From Hydrogenispora ethanolica (GTDB lineage Bacteria > Bacillota > UBA4882 > UBA8346), in contig NZ_SLUN01000002.1 of NCBI RefSeq assembly GCF_004340685.1, forward strand, positions 248,001 to 312,000: 64,000 bases of DNA. The letters are read 5' to 3'. The notes beneath the pieces were generated by a model, which saw nothing but the letters and a program-made list of their open reading frames with translations, searched no databases and was not told the DNA's origin. Numbering within the stretch: the stretch's first letter is position 1; every line of letters begins with the position of its first letter. This document shows positions 1 through 8,322 of this stretch, one piece after another. The translations under genes were made by a program, and so were the position numbers.

Positions 1-1
1 G

Positions 2-814
2 GCGGACATCGCCAATCCGTATTTCATGCAGATTGCCAAGGCCATGGAAAGCGTGATCAGCAACGAAAATCATAGCCTGGTATTTTGCAGCAGCGACGGC
101 ATCCCGCAAAAAGAGCGGAAATTACTGGAGCTGTTAAATGAGAAACGGGTCGAGGCGATGGTGATTGCTTCCTCCGATCCGGACGGTCTGTATATCAAAC
201 AATTGGTCGATCAAGGCATGCCGGTGGTTTTAATCGATCGGAAGCTGAAAGGCGTGGACACCGACGTGGTTGTCGAAGATAATTTCAATGCCGCCTATCA
301 GCTCACCGAATACTTAATAAAGAGCGGGCACCGGAAAATCGCCATCATTAACGTAGCGCTGTCCATCAGCGTCGGCCTGGAGCGGTTTGACGGATTTAAA
401 GAGGCCATGAAGCATAACGACCTTCCCGTCGAGGAACGGTACGTATTCAAGGGCGGTTTTACGAGAATGGAAGCTTACCATGCCGCGAAACGGCTGATTG
501 TCGAGAATCAAAACCATTTGCCGACGGCTATTTTCTGCGCCAACAATATTATGGCCGAAGGCGCGGTCATCGCCGTCCGGGAATTTGGAATGAAAATTCC
601 GGATGATATCTCGATCGTTTCCTTCGGTACGGTCGACCTGCTGGAACTGATCGAGCCCAAGCTTACCATCGCCTCGCAGAATCCATACGCCATCGGGCGC
701 AAGGCGGGGCAGATTATTTTGGACAGGGTCAATCATGACGGCAATGCCAGAGATTTTAAAGAGTATGTGATCACTTCGGATATCATTATCAGGGACTCGG
801 TGCAAACCCTATAA
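2..814 (+). CDS. LacI-family transcriptional regulator (5' end outside window)
   Basis: This is the C-terminal sugar-sensing part of a LacI/GalR repressor. The frame is open from the first complete codon (ADIANPYFMQIAKAME), which is the usual start of the periplasmic-binding-protein-like core just after the DNA-binding hinge. The helix-turn-helix lies off the window. Visible family landmarks are the VEAMVIASS and MPVVLIDRK strands, the TEYLIKSGHRKIAII segment and the late DDISIVSFG stretch; the C-terminus is complete. It lies directly upstream of an importer and catabolic genes on the same strand, with a LacI-like palindrome in between at 830-845, so it probably controls them in response to the imported compound. 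The effector cannot be deduced. Family assignment is firm; the target is inferred. Confidence 0.9.
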   Translation, partial: ADIANPYFMQIAKAMESVISNENHSLVFCSSDGIPQKERKLLELLNEKRVEAMVIASSDPDGLYIKQLVDQGMPVVLIDRKLKGVDTDVVVEDNFNAAYQLTEYLIKSGHRKIAIINVALSISVGLERFDGFKEAMKHNDLPVEERYVFKGGFTRMEAYHAAKRLIVENQNHLPTAIFCANNIMAEGAVIAVREFGMKIPDDISIVSFGTVDLLELIEPKLTIASQNPYAIGRKAGQIILDRVNHDGNARDFKEYVITSDIIIRDSVQTL

Positions 815-829
815 AAAATTTTACCTTTA

Positions 830-845
830 TAGAAAACGTTCTCTA
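830..845. promoter_or_regulatory. Candidate LacI-type operator
   Basis: The 16-mer TAGAAAACGTTCTCTA is a near-perfect palindrome (one mismatched base pair) centred on AACGTT, the central step typical of LacI/GalR operators. It sits 16 bp after the regulator's stop codon and about 100 bp before the importer. A weaker half-similar site (AGAAACGTTTAC) lies at about 4858, just before the aldolase gene. Binding is inferred, not shown. Confidence 0.5.
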
Positions 846-948
846 TGACGGCGCTGCTGGTTTCCTGTCACTGCGGAAGGGGGGAATGATGAAAAGTTCA
901 ATAGCCGGGATTCAATAACGAATGAAAGGGTTATGGAGGATGGAGTCT

Positions 949-1761
949 ATGTCTGAGAAAAAGCAACGTTCCGGAATGGAGAAAAAGGGCGGTCTGGCCA
1001 TTGAAAATATCGGCAATGGGGCCATGCTGATCATCTCGTTCGGAACGATACTCCTTTTGTGGAGCCTGATTTCTTCAATTTCCGGAATCGGTTCGATCAT
1101 TGTCGGCCCGGCGATTGTTTTGAAAGCGCTGATCCGTAATCTTGAAAACGGGAAATTGCTGACCAATATATATGTCAGCCTGATCAGGGTTTTCGGAGGT
1201 TTTGGCCTCGGAGTCCTCGTCTCCATTCCCATCGCCTTCCTTTTGGGGTGGTATAAGCTCTTCCGGGCCATCGTCGAGCCATGGATTCAGTTTTTCCGAA
1301 CCATTCCGCCAATCGCCTTAATTCCGCTGGTCATCGTGATCTTTGGCATCGGGACCTCCGCCAAAATCGCCATTATCTTTTTTGCGGTGTTTCTGGTGAT
1401 GGTGATCACCATCTACCAGGGCATCAAAAATGTCGATCCGACTTTGATCAAAGCTGCCCGGGTCCTCGATGCCAAGGACAAAGACATTTTTTTTGATATC
1501 ATTGTACCCGCTTCTTTCCCGTATATCCTGGTGGGCATCAGACTGGGGCTGGCCACGGCCCTGACGACCTTGATCGCGGCCGAGCTCACCGGTTCGTCGC
1601 AAGGACTGGGCAATATGATTCAGGATGCGGCTCTGTATTTTAAGATGGATGAGGTAATTTTGGGGATCATCACCATCGGCGTGATTGGTTTCGTTTTGGA
1701 TAAGGTCGTGTTGTTTCTGGAACGAAAACTGACCGGATGGCAGGAGGTGCACAATCGGTGA
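949..1761 (+). CDS. ABC transporter permease, SsuC/TauC-like
   Basis: Inner-membrane permease of the nitrate/sulfonate/taurine importer family. About six hydrophobic segments are visible, and the ATPase-docking EAA loop falls at roughly residues 167-200 (KAARVLDAKDKDIFFDIIVP). The ATG at 949 is preferred because GGAGG lies 9 bp upstream; an in-frame ATG at 922 lacks a good ribosome site. The stop codon overlaps the next gene, showing tight coupling to the ATPase. The family imports sulfonates, nitrate, thiamine precursors and other small organic compounds, so the substrate is open. Neighbouring sugar-phosphate enzymes suggest the ligand may be an unusual sugar or polyol derivative; that is inference. 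Confidence 0.88.
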   Translation: MSEKKQRSGMEKKGGLAIENIGNGAMLIISFGTILLLWSLISSISGIGSIIVGPAIVLKALIRNLENGKLLTNIYVSLIRVFGGFGLGVLVSIPIAFLLGWYKLFRAIVEPWIQFFRTIPPIALIPLVIVIFGIGTSAKIAIIFFAVFLVMVITIYQGIKNVDPTLIKAARVLDAKDKDIFFDIIVPASFPYILVGIRLGLATALTTLIAAELTGSSQGLGNMIQDAALYFKMDEVILGIITIGVIGFVLDKVVLFLERKLTGWQEVHNR

Positions 1762-2555
1762 TAAGTACCCGCGATAATCAGCGAATCGAGATCGAAATCA
1801 AGGATGTCAGCAAAGTTTTCGAAGGCAGGACCGGTCCCAACGTGGCCTTGGAGACGGTAAATCTCAACTTGATGCAAAACGAGTTTGTCTCCGTGGTCGG
1901 CCCGAGCGGCTGCGGCAAAACCACGCTGCTGAACATCATCGCCGGCTTGTTGGAACCGACCACCGGGTCGGTGCGGGTCGGCGGCAAAGAAGTGCGCGGC
2001 CCGGGCGAGGGAAAAGGAGTGGTGTTTCAACAATACGCGCTTTTCCCCTGGATGACTGTACAGAAAAATGTGGAATTCGGGCTCAAATTGAAAAATATCT
2101 CCCCGCAAGAGCGGAAAGAGATTGCCGCAAGCTACATTGAGCTGGTGGGATTGAAAGACTTTGGCAATGCCTATCCCAAGGAGCTCTCGGGAGGGATGAA
2201 ACAAAGAGTGGCCATCGCCAGGGCCTACGCCGCGCGACCGGATGTGCTCCTGATGGACGAACCGTTTGGGGCGCTGGATGCCCAGACCAGGGCGCAGCTG
2301 CAGGAGAATTTGTTGAATACCTGGGAAAAAGAGAAAAAAACCTGTTTTTTCATAACCCACGATGTGGAAGAAGCGGTGCTGCTGGCCCAGAGAGTCATCC
2401 TGATGAGCGCCAGGCCGGGAAGGATCAAGGAGATCATCGACATTCAGCTGCCATATCCCCGCTCCCAGCAGCTGAAGGTGACCAAAGAGTACAATGACAT
2501 CAAGAATGCCTTGTGGTCCAAGGTTTACGAAGAATACCTCGACCACATGAAGTGA
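1758..2555 (+). CDS. ABC transporter ATP-binding protein, SsuB/TauB-like
   Basis: Cytoplasmic ATPase subunit of the importer. All motifs are intact: Walker A GPSGCGKTT, Q-loop FQQYALFPW, signature LSGGMKQRVAIARA, Walker B VLLMDEPFGALD and the H-loop FITHDVEEA. The GTG at 1758 overlaps the permease stop codon and has AGGAGG about 11 bp upstream; an ATG at 1737 would lie inside the permease and has no ribosome site. About 265 residues, the usual length of the family. Its C-terminal stretch (IQLPYPRSQQLKVTKEYND) is typical of NrtD/SsuB proteins. It forms an operon with the permease and the binding protein. Confidence 0.9.
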   Translation: MISTRDNQRIEIEIKDVSKVFEGRTGPNVALETVNLNLMQNEFVSVVGPSGCGKTTLLNIIAGLLEPTTGSVRVGGKEVRGPGEGKGVVFQQYALFPWMTVQKNVEFGLKLKNISPQERKEIAASYIELVGLKDFGNAYPKELSGGMKQRVAIARAYAARPDVLLMDEPFGALDAQTRAQLQENLLNTWEKEKKTCFFITHDVEEAVLLAQRVILMSARPGRIKEIIDIQLPYPRSQQLKVTKEYNDIKNALWSKVYEEYLDHMK

Positions 2556-2758
2556 TCCGCAACCGGAATGTTCATCCGGCTTCCGGCTTGGCCGCTGTCG
2601 TAATTCAGGGAATTGCCGCTGACCGTTGAGGACCTTCGCCAGCCGGCCCGGCGCATGATGAAACGGATAGACCGGACCATGCAATGGGCGGTGAAGCTTT
2701 TCCCGGTGAATTTGCAATTCTCTCGAATAATAAATCAACATGAGAGGTGGTTGTAAAG

Positions 2759-3829
2759 ATGAGCAACAATTTTAGAAACAGTTTTTTGACGGGTTTTCGG
2801 AGCGGTAAGTTTCTTCTGGTACTTTTGATCGCATTTTGCATGATGGGAACCGCTGAAGGAGCAAGCAGTAAAAAAGCGGCGGTGACGGCCCCTAAAGAAT
2901 TACTGCGCCTGAACGTCGCCTATCATCCGCACCTGGTCGGGTTGGGCGCGATCTTGGCAGCGGAGAAACAGGGCTATTTCAAACAAGAAAACCTGGAAGT
3001 TCAAATGGTGCGGTTTACAGCCGGGCCTCCCGAAATCGCCGCGATGATCGCGGGCGATATCGATATCGGTTATCTCGGGGTGGGAGCGCACGTCTTCGGA
3101 CCCAAGGGCCAGTGCGTCATGCTGGCGATGGATTGCACCGATCTCAGCAGTGAAATCATGGTGACCAAGAAATCGGGCATCAAATCCATTAAGAATCTGG
3201 CGGGCAAGACCATCGGCATCACCAAGGGGACGACCTCCGAACTTTTCTTGAGTCTCGCCCTGAAGCGAGCCAAAATCGATCCGTCCAAGGTGAATATCGT
3301 CAATATGGATGCCGCCGGAAAAGTGGCCGCCTTCATGACCAATAAGGTGGACGGCATCTCCATCGAATCTCCCTATACCGATCAGATTCGCAAGAGCAAT
3401 CCCGAGAATACCGTCACCATCCAGACCTCCAGGGATTTCTTGCCGAAAGCCGTCTTCCCCAACAGTTGGGTGACAACGCCGCGTTTTATCGAGAATCCCA
3501 AGAACCAGGAAGCCGTCGTCAGATTCTTAAAATGCTTGTTAAAAGGGCAGCAATACCGGATTCAACATATGGACGAGACGGTGGGGATGGTTGCCGACTA
3601 TCTGGGCCAGCCCAAGGAGATCATCGGCAGCCTGGTTGATAAGACCAACTTCTTGGATAACCGTTCCGTGGAGAAGATCTTTAAAAACGGAACCGCGCTG
3701 AAGTGGTATGAGCAACATGAAAAGATGTTTGTCGACGCGGGCCTGCTCGATAAGTTTGTGCCGGCCCAGGATTTCGTGAAACCCCAATACCTGATGGCGG
3801 CGTTGAAAGAACTCCGCAGTGAGAAGTAG
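2759..3829 (+). CDS. ABC transporter substrate-binding protein, NMT1/SsuA-like
   Basis: Extracytoplasmic ligand-binding protein of the importer encoded just upstream. The ATG at 2759 follows GAGAGGTGG at a good distance. The N-terminus is basic and then hydrophobic (KFLLVLLIAFCMMG), with a likely signal peptidase I site after TAEGA; there is no lipobox in the right place, which is notable for a Gram-positive binding protein. The mature protein opens with the SsuA-like pattern LNVAYHPHLVGLGAILAAEKQGYFKQE, and the GDIDIGYLGVGAH and KNLAGKTIGITKGTTSE segments match the family. About 190 bp separate it from the ATPase gene. The ligand is unknown. Confidence 0.85.
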   Translation: MSNNFRNSFLTGFRSGKFLLVLLIAFCMMGTAEGASSKKAAVTAPKELLRLNVAYHPHLVGLGAILAAEKQGYFKQENLEVQMVRFTAGPPEIAAMIAGDIDIGYLGVGAHVFGPKGQCVMLAMDCTDLSSEIMVTKKSGIKSIKNLAGKTIGITKGTTSELFLSLALKRAKIDPSKVNIVNMDAAGKVAAFMTNKVDGISIESPYTDQIRKSNPENTVTIQTSRDFLPKAVFPNSWVTTPRFIENPKNQEAVVRFLKCLLKGQQYRIQHMDETVGMVADYLGQPKEIIGSLVDKTNFLDNRSVEKIFKNGTALKWYEQHEKMFVDAGLLDKFVPAQDFVKPQYLMAALKELRSEK

Positions 3830-3862
3830 GAACGGTCCGGTATTCGAAAAATGCTTGGCGGA

Positions 3863-3897
3863 GCGCCGGGAATGAAACCTGGTTTCATCCCCGGCGC
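3863..3897 (+). terminator. Strong hairpin after the binding-protein gene
   Basis: GCGCCGGG plus ATGAAACC pair with GGTTTCAT plus CCCGGCGC, leaving one A-C mismatch and a very small loop. It begins about 33 bp after the stop codon. There is no run of T after it, so it may stabilise or process the mRNA rather than terminate it. Confidence 0.5.
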
Positions 3898-3933
3898 TTC
3901 ATGAAATATTGCGAAGATGAGCGGGAGTCGGAG

Positions 3934-4815
3934 ATGAAAATGGTGGCGGATCAAATCTTCAGGGAATCACTGAAGAGGCGGGATTGTGAGAGTGATTATC
4001 TGCCCCGGTCGGTACATCTGATCGAGGATTGCATGGTTACCCGGATCGACGAGGAGGATATCACCGCCGATATTTACTACCGGGAAAAAAGGCCGGTTCA
4101 AGACAGGCCCGCCGTTATTTTCCTGCACGGCGGCGGGTTTTGGAGCGGCGACAAAAAACAGTTCCAATGGCAGGCGGCCTACTTGGCGTTGCAGCGCAAT
4201 GTTTTCACCGTATCGCTCAATTATCGTCTGAGCGGGGTGGCTCCTTTTCCGGCGGCGCTGCAAGATGTGAAATGCGCGGTGCGCTGGGTCCGGTCAATGG
4301 GCGCGGCATACCGTATCGATCCCGCCGGGATCGTGGTGGCGGGCGGGTCTCCCGGCGGCAACCTGGCCGCCTTGGCCGGCGTTACCAATGGCGTGACGGC
4401 CTATGACGGCGCCGGCGGCTACGGGGAGTTTTCCAGCGCTGTCAATGGAGCGATCCTATTCAACGGGATGTTTGACTTTTTTAGTTATCTTGAAACGGCC
4501 GGCGGTGAAATAGAGCATGTGGAGCAATACTTGGGCGGAGCGGCGGCGGATATTCCGGAGAAATATGCCGAGGCTTCGCCGTTGCTGAGAATCGGGCCGG
4601 ACGCCGTTCCCATGTTGCTGCTTCACGGCAGGGAGGACGCGGTCATCCCCTGTGAGAAGTCGGAACAAATGCATCAACGATTGACGGAGCAAGGGATTCC
4701 GGCGGAGATCGCCATTTTTGATGGAAAAGGGCATGGCTGGTTCAACCGCCCGGCGGATGGGATGGAAGCATTGCAACGCGTCGAACAATTTTTGGCGGAA
4801 CGGTTCGGATGTTAG
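3934..4815 (+). CDS. Alpha/beta-hydrolase, BD-FAE/acetyl-esterase type
   Basis: Cytoplasmic serine esterase of the hormone-sensitive-lipase/BD-FAE group. Visible features are the oxyanion motif HGGGFWSGDK, the nucleophile elbow GGSPGG (Gly-X-Ser-X-Gly), the acid region LLLHGREDAVIP and the catalytic His in DGKGHGWFNRP. No signal peptide is present. The ATG at 3934 is chosen because a GGAG lies a few bases before it; the in-frame ATG at 3901 abuts the preceding hairpin and has no ribosome site. Placed between the importer and the sugar-phosphate enzymes, it may remove an ester (for example an acetyl group) from the imported compound before phosphorylation. That role is inference. Confidence 0.8.
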   Translation: MKMVADQIFRESLKRRDCESDYLPRSVHLIEDCMVTRIDEEDITADIYYREKRPVQDRPAVIFLHGGGFWSGDKKQFQWQAAYLALQRNVFTVSLNYRLSGVAPFPAALQDVKCAVRWVRSMGAAYRIDPAGIVVAGGSPGGNLAALAGVTNGVTAYDGAGGYGEFSSAVNGAILFNGMFDFFSYLETAGGEIEHVEQYLGGAAADIPEKYAEASPLLRIGPDAVPMLLLHGREDAVIPCEKSEQMHQRLTEQGIPAEIAIFDGKGHGWFNRPADGMEALQRVEQFLAERFGC

Positions 4816-4896
4816 GAATGAAACGCCCCTATCGGGCGGTTGCGACTCTTGGGGCGCGAAGAAACGTTTACAGCGTTGGTGAAGGAAGTGTTGGCA

Positions 4897-5823
4897 ATGG
4901 CCCTGGTAAAGCCGGGAGAGATTTTCAAGAAAGCCTATCAAGAAGGATATGCGTTGGGAGCGTTTAACGTTTTCAACCTGGAAAGCATCCAGGCGGTTTT
5001 GCAGGCCGCCGCAATGGAGCGGTCGGCCGTGATTGTCCAGGTATCCATGGGTACCCGGAAGTATGTGGGCGATGTCGAAAGGTTCGTGAAACTCATCGCC
5101 ATGATGGCCGAACCCCTGACGGTGCCCGTGTGCATCCATCACGACCACTGCGCGGACTTTGAAACCTGCCAAAAAAGCATTGACTCCGGTTTCGCATCGG
5201 TGATGGTCGACGGCTCGATGCTGACTTTCGAGGAGAATATCCGGCTGGTCAGAAAAGTGGCCGATTACGCCCATGCCAAGGGCGTCTGGGTCGAGGCGGA
5301 ATTGGGAAGCCTGCCCGGGTTTGAGGATGATTTCTTCTCCGAGGAGAACCATTACACCGACCCGGACGATGTCGTCGAGTTCGTCCGGCGCAGCGGCTGC
5401 GATTCGCTGGCGGTGGCGGTGGGGACTTCCCACGGCGGCATTAAGGCGGACCGGGATCTGACGATCGATATGGAACGCCTCCAAAAAATTTCGCAGAACC
5501 TGCCGGGTTATCCGCTGGTGTTGCACGGCGGAGCGTCGCTTACCGCGGCATACATCGATACCATCAACCGGTATGGCGGAAAGGTCGAATCCATGAAGAA
5601 TGTCCCCGAAAGGCTGATCAAGGAAACGGTGCGATCGGGCGTCTGCAAGGTGAATATGGATGTGGATAATTTCAACGCTTATACCGCGGCCGTGCGAAAA
5701 TTGATGGCCGAAAGGCCCGAAATTTACGATCCCCGGAAATATTCGGCGGTGGGAAGAGAAGCTTTCATGGCGGAGGTGCGCCATAAAATGAGGGATGTCG
5801 TTTTAAGTTCCGGGAGATATTGA
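4897..5823 (+). CDS. Class II ketose-bisphosphate aldolase
   Basis: Zinc-dependent aldolase of the fructose/tagatose-bisphosphate aldolase family, 308 residues. Landmarks: IHHDHC (catalytic Asp and zinc His), VEAELGSLPG (Glu), GTSHG (zinc His) and VLHGGAS (zinc His). The ATG at 4897 follows GAAGGAAGTG; an upstream TTG at 4840 is less likely. It is 55 bp from the PfkB kinase, the classical pairing of a kinase that makes a ketose bisphosphate and an aldolase that cleaves it into two trioses. Whether the substrate is the fructose, tagatose or another ketose compound cannot be read from the sequence. A second, different aldolase lies at 7437. Confidence 0.88.
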   Translation: MALVKPGEIFKKAYQEGYALGAFNVFNLESIQAVLQAAAMERSAVIVQVSMGTRKYVGDVERFVKLIAMMAEPLTVPVCIHHDHCADFETCQKSIDSGFASVMVDGSMLTFEENIRLVRKVADYAHAKGVWVEAELGSLPGFEDDFFSEENHYTDPDDVVEFVRRSGCDSLAVAVGTSHGGIKADRDLTIDMERLQKISQNLPGYPLVLHGGASLTAAYIDTINRYGGKVESMKNVPERLIKETVRSGVCKVNMDVDNFNAYTAAVRKLMAERPEIYDPRKYSAVGREAFMAEVRHKMRDVVLSSGRY

Positions 5824-5878
5824 AGGGTCCGGCTTGGGTCGAAGTTGGAGAATAAAATGGACAAGGGACTGTGTTGGC

Positions 5879-6811
5879 ATGATCAGAAGCATCTGTCTGA
5901 ATCCGGTGATCGACAAGGTATATTTCATTAATCATTTTACAGCCGGCCGTTTGTACCGGGATAATTGCCCGGCCCGCTACGCCGGCGGCAAGGGCGTGAA
6001 TGTCGCCAAAGTCTTGGCCCTGCTGGGCGAGGCCTGTGCCATCTACGGCTTTATCGGGGGCGATTCCGGCCGGAGACTGGAAGATGAACTCATCTCGCTG
6101 GGCATTCAATCGAAATTCATCGAGATCGCGGGCGATACCCGAACCACGATCAATGTCATTGATAAGGAAAGAAATCTTGAAACAGAGATCCTCGAATTGG
6201 GGCCCGCCGTCGCCGAGGAGGAATTGCAAGCGCTGATCGGGCAGCTGACGGCGGACATCGCCCCCGGCGACATCGTGATTTGTTCGGGAGCGATCATTAA
6301 CGGCGCGCCGCCCTCCATCTATAAAGCCATCGCTGCGATCTGCGTGGCGAAAGCGGCCTATTGCTTCCTGGATACCTATGGTGAAGCGTTTCATGCTTCG
6401 CTTCCGGGCCAATACTATTTTGCCAAACCGAACCTCAAAGAGTTCTCGGAATACCTGGGGCTCGAAAATAAAGTTGACGACCGGACCATCGTGGCCCAAG
6501 CGGAGCGCCTGATGGCAAAAGGATTTGAAAACCTGATGGTCTCGATGGGGAAAAGCGGGGCGATCCTGGTCAACCATACGGTTAGGCTCCAAGCCAGCCC
6601 GCCCGTGATCAGCAACCAGTCTTCGATAGGCTCCGGCGACGCCAGTGTGGCGGGGTATGCCGCGGCCATCAATCGCGGGAGCGATGTCGAGGAAGCGTTT
6701 TGCCTCTCCATGGCCTGCGGAGTCTCCAACGCGATGCACCGCGAAGTGGGATTCATCGACTTGAGCGAGGTCAACGAATTGAAAAAAAGAATCGAACTCC
6801 GCCATTTGTAG
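5879..6811 (+). CDS. PfkB-family ketose-phosphate kinase (FruK/LacC-like)
   Basis: Sugar kinase of the 1-phosphofructokinase/tagatose-6-phosphate kinase branch of the PfkB family. It starts MIRSICLNPVIDKVY, as this branch does, and has the substrate motif YAGGKGVNVAKVLALLG and the C-terminal catalytic motif GSGDASVAGY with the base Asp (the family usually has GAGD). The ATG at 5879 has AAGGGA upstream; longer in-frame starts have no family similarity. The likely reaction is ATP plus ketose phosphate to ketose bisphosphate, feeding the aldolase just upstream. It is the last gene of the first catabolic cluster. Confidence 0.85.
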   Translation: MIRSICLNPVIDKVYFINHFTAGRLYRDNCPARYAGGKGVNVAKVLALLGEACAIYGFIGGDSGRRLEDELISLGIQSKFIEIAGDTRTTINVIDKERNLETEILELGPAVAEEELQALIGQLTADIAPGDIVICSGAIINGAPPSIYKAIAAICVAKAAYCFLDTYGEAFHASLPGQYYFAKPNLKEFSEYLGLENKVDDRTIVAQAERLMAKGFENLMVSMGKSGAILVNHTVRLQASPPVISNQSSIGSGDASVAGYAAAINRGSDVEEAFCLSMACGVSNAMHREVGFIDLSEVNELKKRIELRHL

Positions 6812-6957
6812 TCGCCCGGGACTCAAATTATGGACTTCAAGCTCGGCAATGGCCGGCGCAAAGTTTTTCAGCCGGAGCGCGGCTCATACATTCGGTTCGG
6901 CTCCGGGTTTCCCATACGGATACGCAACGCAAAGACTTCCCCGGCCTAGATGTTCTG

Positions 6958-7123
6958 GTAGTAGTCCCCCACCCCAGTATAGCTGGGGCAATCGAAAGGA
7001 TGAAAATAAGCCATTTTTATACTCCCGCAGAGGCGCAAAGACGCAGAGTTTTTAATATAATAATCCCCTCAATCATTAGTATACGTTCTTTTTCTGCGTC
7101 TCCGCGTCTTGGCGGGAAGATTA
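6958..7123. repeat. Dispersed repeat R1, copy A
   Basis: A 166-bp element whose reverse complement recurs at 31614-31774 with high identity. It opens with a short hairpin (CCCCA...TGGGG) and then GAAAGGATGAAAA, a header shared with repeat R3. Its core is an imperfect inverted repeat: CCCGCAGAGGCGCAAAGACG on one arm and CTGCGTCTCCGCGTCTTGG on the other. It has no coding capacity and lies between two operons. It looks like a non-autonomous (MITE or REP-like) element. Confidence 0.75.
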
Positions 7124-7198
7124 TTCTTTTAGATTTATTTTTCCCTGTTGATACATGATTTATTTTCTGAGTAGTTGATAGTAAATGAGTCATCGCTA

Positions 7199-7226
7199 AA
7201 CTTCCGAATCCCTCGGAAGTTTTTTG
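7199..7226 (+). terminator. Rho-independent terminator
   Basis: AACTTCCGA pairs perfectly with TCGGAAGTT around a 5-base loop, followed by a run of six T. It would end transcripts coming from the aldolase-kinase cluster or repeat R1, and it isolates the next operon. Confidence 0.8.
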
Positions 7227-7317
7227 CTTTCATTTCGGGATGAAGCCGTTCCTGGTTTGCGCAAAGGTTGGGAACCGGAACGTTGCCAAACTGGGTGCAA
7301 AAAAACTCGCCGGAAGG

Positions 7318-7383
7318 TTTCATCAATCTTGACATCTGATGAAAATCTTGATAGTATTTGGATGTGAAGATAATTTTCATCAA
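7318..7383. promoter_or_regulatory. Three copies of TTTTCATCAA around the promoter (candidate RpiR operators)
   Basis: TTTCATCAA (7318-7326), its inverse TGATGAAAAT (7337-7346) and ATTTTCATCAA (7373-7383) surround the -35 and -10 boxes. The second and third copies form an inverted repeat. The RpiR-type regulator encoded at 8323 in the same operon is the obvious candidate to bind here. Confidence 0.45.
7329..7357 (+). promoter_or_regulatory. Sigma-A promoter of the second aldolase operon
   Basis: TTGACA (7329-7334), a 17-bp spacer and TAGTAT (7352-7357), about 80 bp upstream of the aldolase start. The -35 box is perfect and the -10 box matches at four of six positions. Repeats that may bind the RpiR regulator overlap it. 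Confidence 0.65.
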
Positions 7384-7436
7384 TTAAGAAAATACAAGAA
7401 ATCATAGGAACCCCATTCGAACAAGGAGGAGTCAAC

Positions 7437-8285
7437 ATGAGAATTGTCCCTTTCGACGGTATGCTGCAAAATGCGCGGGAGCATCATTTTGCAATCGGCG
7501 GCTTTAACGTGGTGAACTTGGAAACGGCGCAGGCGGTAGTCAATGCTGCCGCCAAAGAGCATACGCCGCTGATTATGCAAGTCTATCATGAGGATCTGGA
7601 GCATACGGGCGGACCGTTTATCAGCGCCATCGCCAATGCTGCGGCTGAGGCGGCCCCCATTCCGATCGCACTGAGCCTGGATCATGGCAAAAGTTTCGAA
7701 CAAGCCATTTATTGTATGGAATCGGGATTCTCCGGGGTAATGATCGATCTTGCCACCTCCGATTTCCAAGCCAATATTCTGACCACCCGGAAAGTGGTTG
7801 AAGCGGCTCACGCGCGCGGAGTCTCCGTCGAGGCCGAATTAGGGGAGATTTTTAGCGCCGGCGCCAGTGTGGAGGTACGGAATTCCGCAATGACCGACCC
7901 GGATTTGGCGGCGGAATTTGTAGTCAAAACCGGAGTGGACGCTTTAGCGGTTTCCATCGGAACGGCGCACGGAATTTATTCTTCCAAACCGGTCATTGAT
8001 TTTGATCTTTTAAAGCGGATTCTGGAGGTGGTCAAGATACCGGTGGTGGTTCATGGCGGTTCCAATACTCCGGATGAGGATATCGTGGAGATCGTCCGTC
8101 TGGGCGCGGCCAAACTGAATATCGGGACCGATTTAATGATGGCCTTCAATCAGGGAATGCTAGAAATACTCACTGCCGACCCCACGGTTGCGCCCCGCGA
8201 AGCGCTGGGGCATGCCCGGGATTGTGTTGAGAAAGTGGTACGCCACAAGATCCAATTATTGACGAAATTCAGAACGGATCGCTAG
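7437..8285 (+). CDS. Class II ketose-bisphosphate aldolase (second)
   Basis: A 282-residue class II aldolase of the GatY/KbaY/FbaA family, distinct from the one at 4897. Key parts are SLDHGKS (catalytic Asp and zinc His), VEAELGEIFS, GTAHG and VVHGGSNTP, then the phosphate-binding KLNIGTDL. A strong AAGGAGG precedes the ATG. It is the first gene of an operon with an RpiR regulator, a sugar importer and a PfkB kinase, which together suggest import of a sugar, phosphorylation and aldol cleavage. The exact sugar is not identifiable. Confidence 0.88.
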   Translation: MRIVPFDGMLQNAREHHFAIGGFNVVNLETAQAVVNAAAKEHTPLIMQVYHEDLEHTGGPFISAIANAAAEAAPIPIALSLDHGKSFEQAIYCMESGFSGVMIDLATSDFQANILTTRKVVEAAHARGVSVEAELGEIFSAGASVEVRNSAMTDPDLAAEFVVKTGVDALAVSIGTAHGIYSSKPVIDFDLLKRILEVVKIPVVVHGGSNTPDEDIVEIVRLGAAKLNIGTDLMMAFNQGMLEILTADPTVAPREALGHARDCVEKVVRHKIQLLTKFRTDR

Positions 8286-8322
8286 TATTCAGTATCAGAG
8301 AAGGAAAAGAAGGAGGGTTTTC

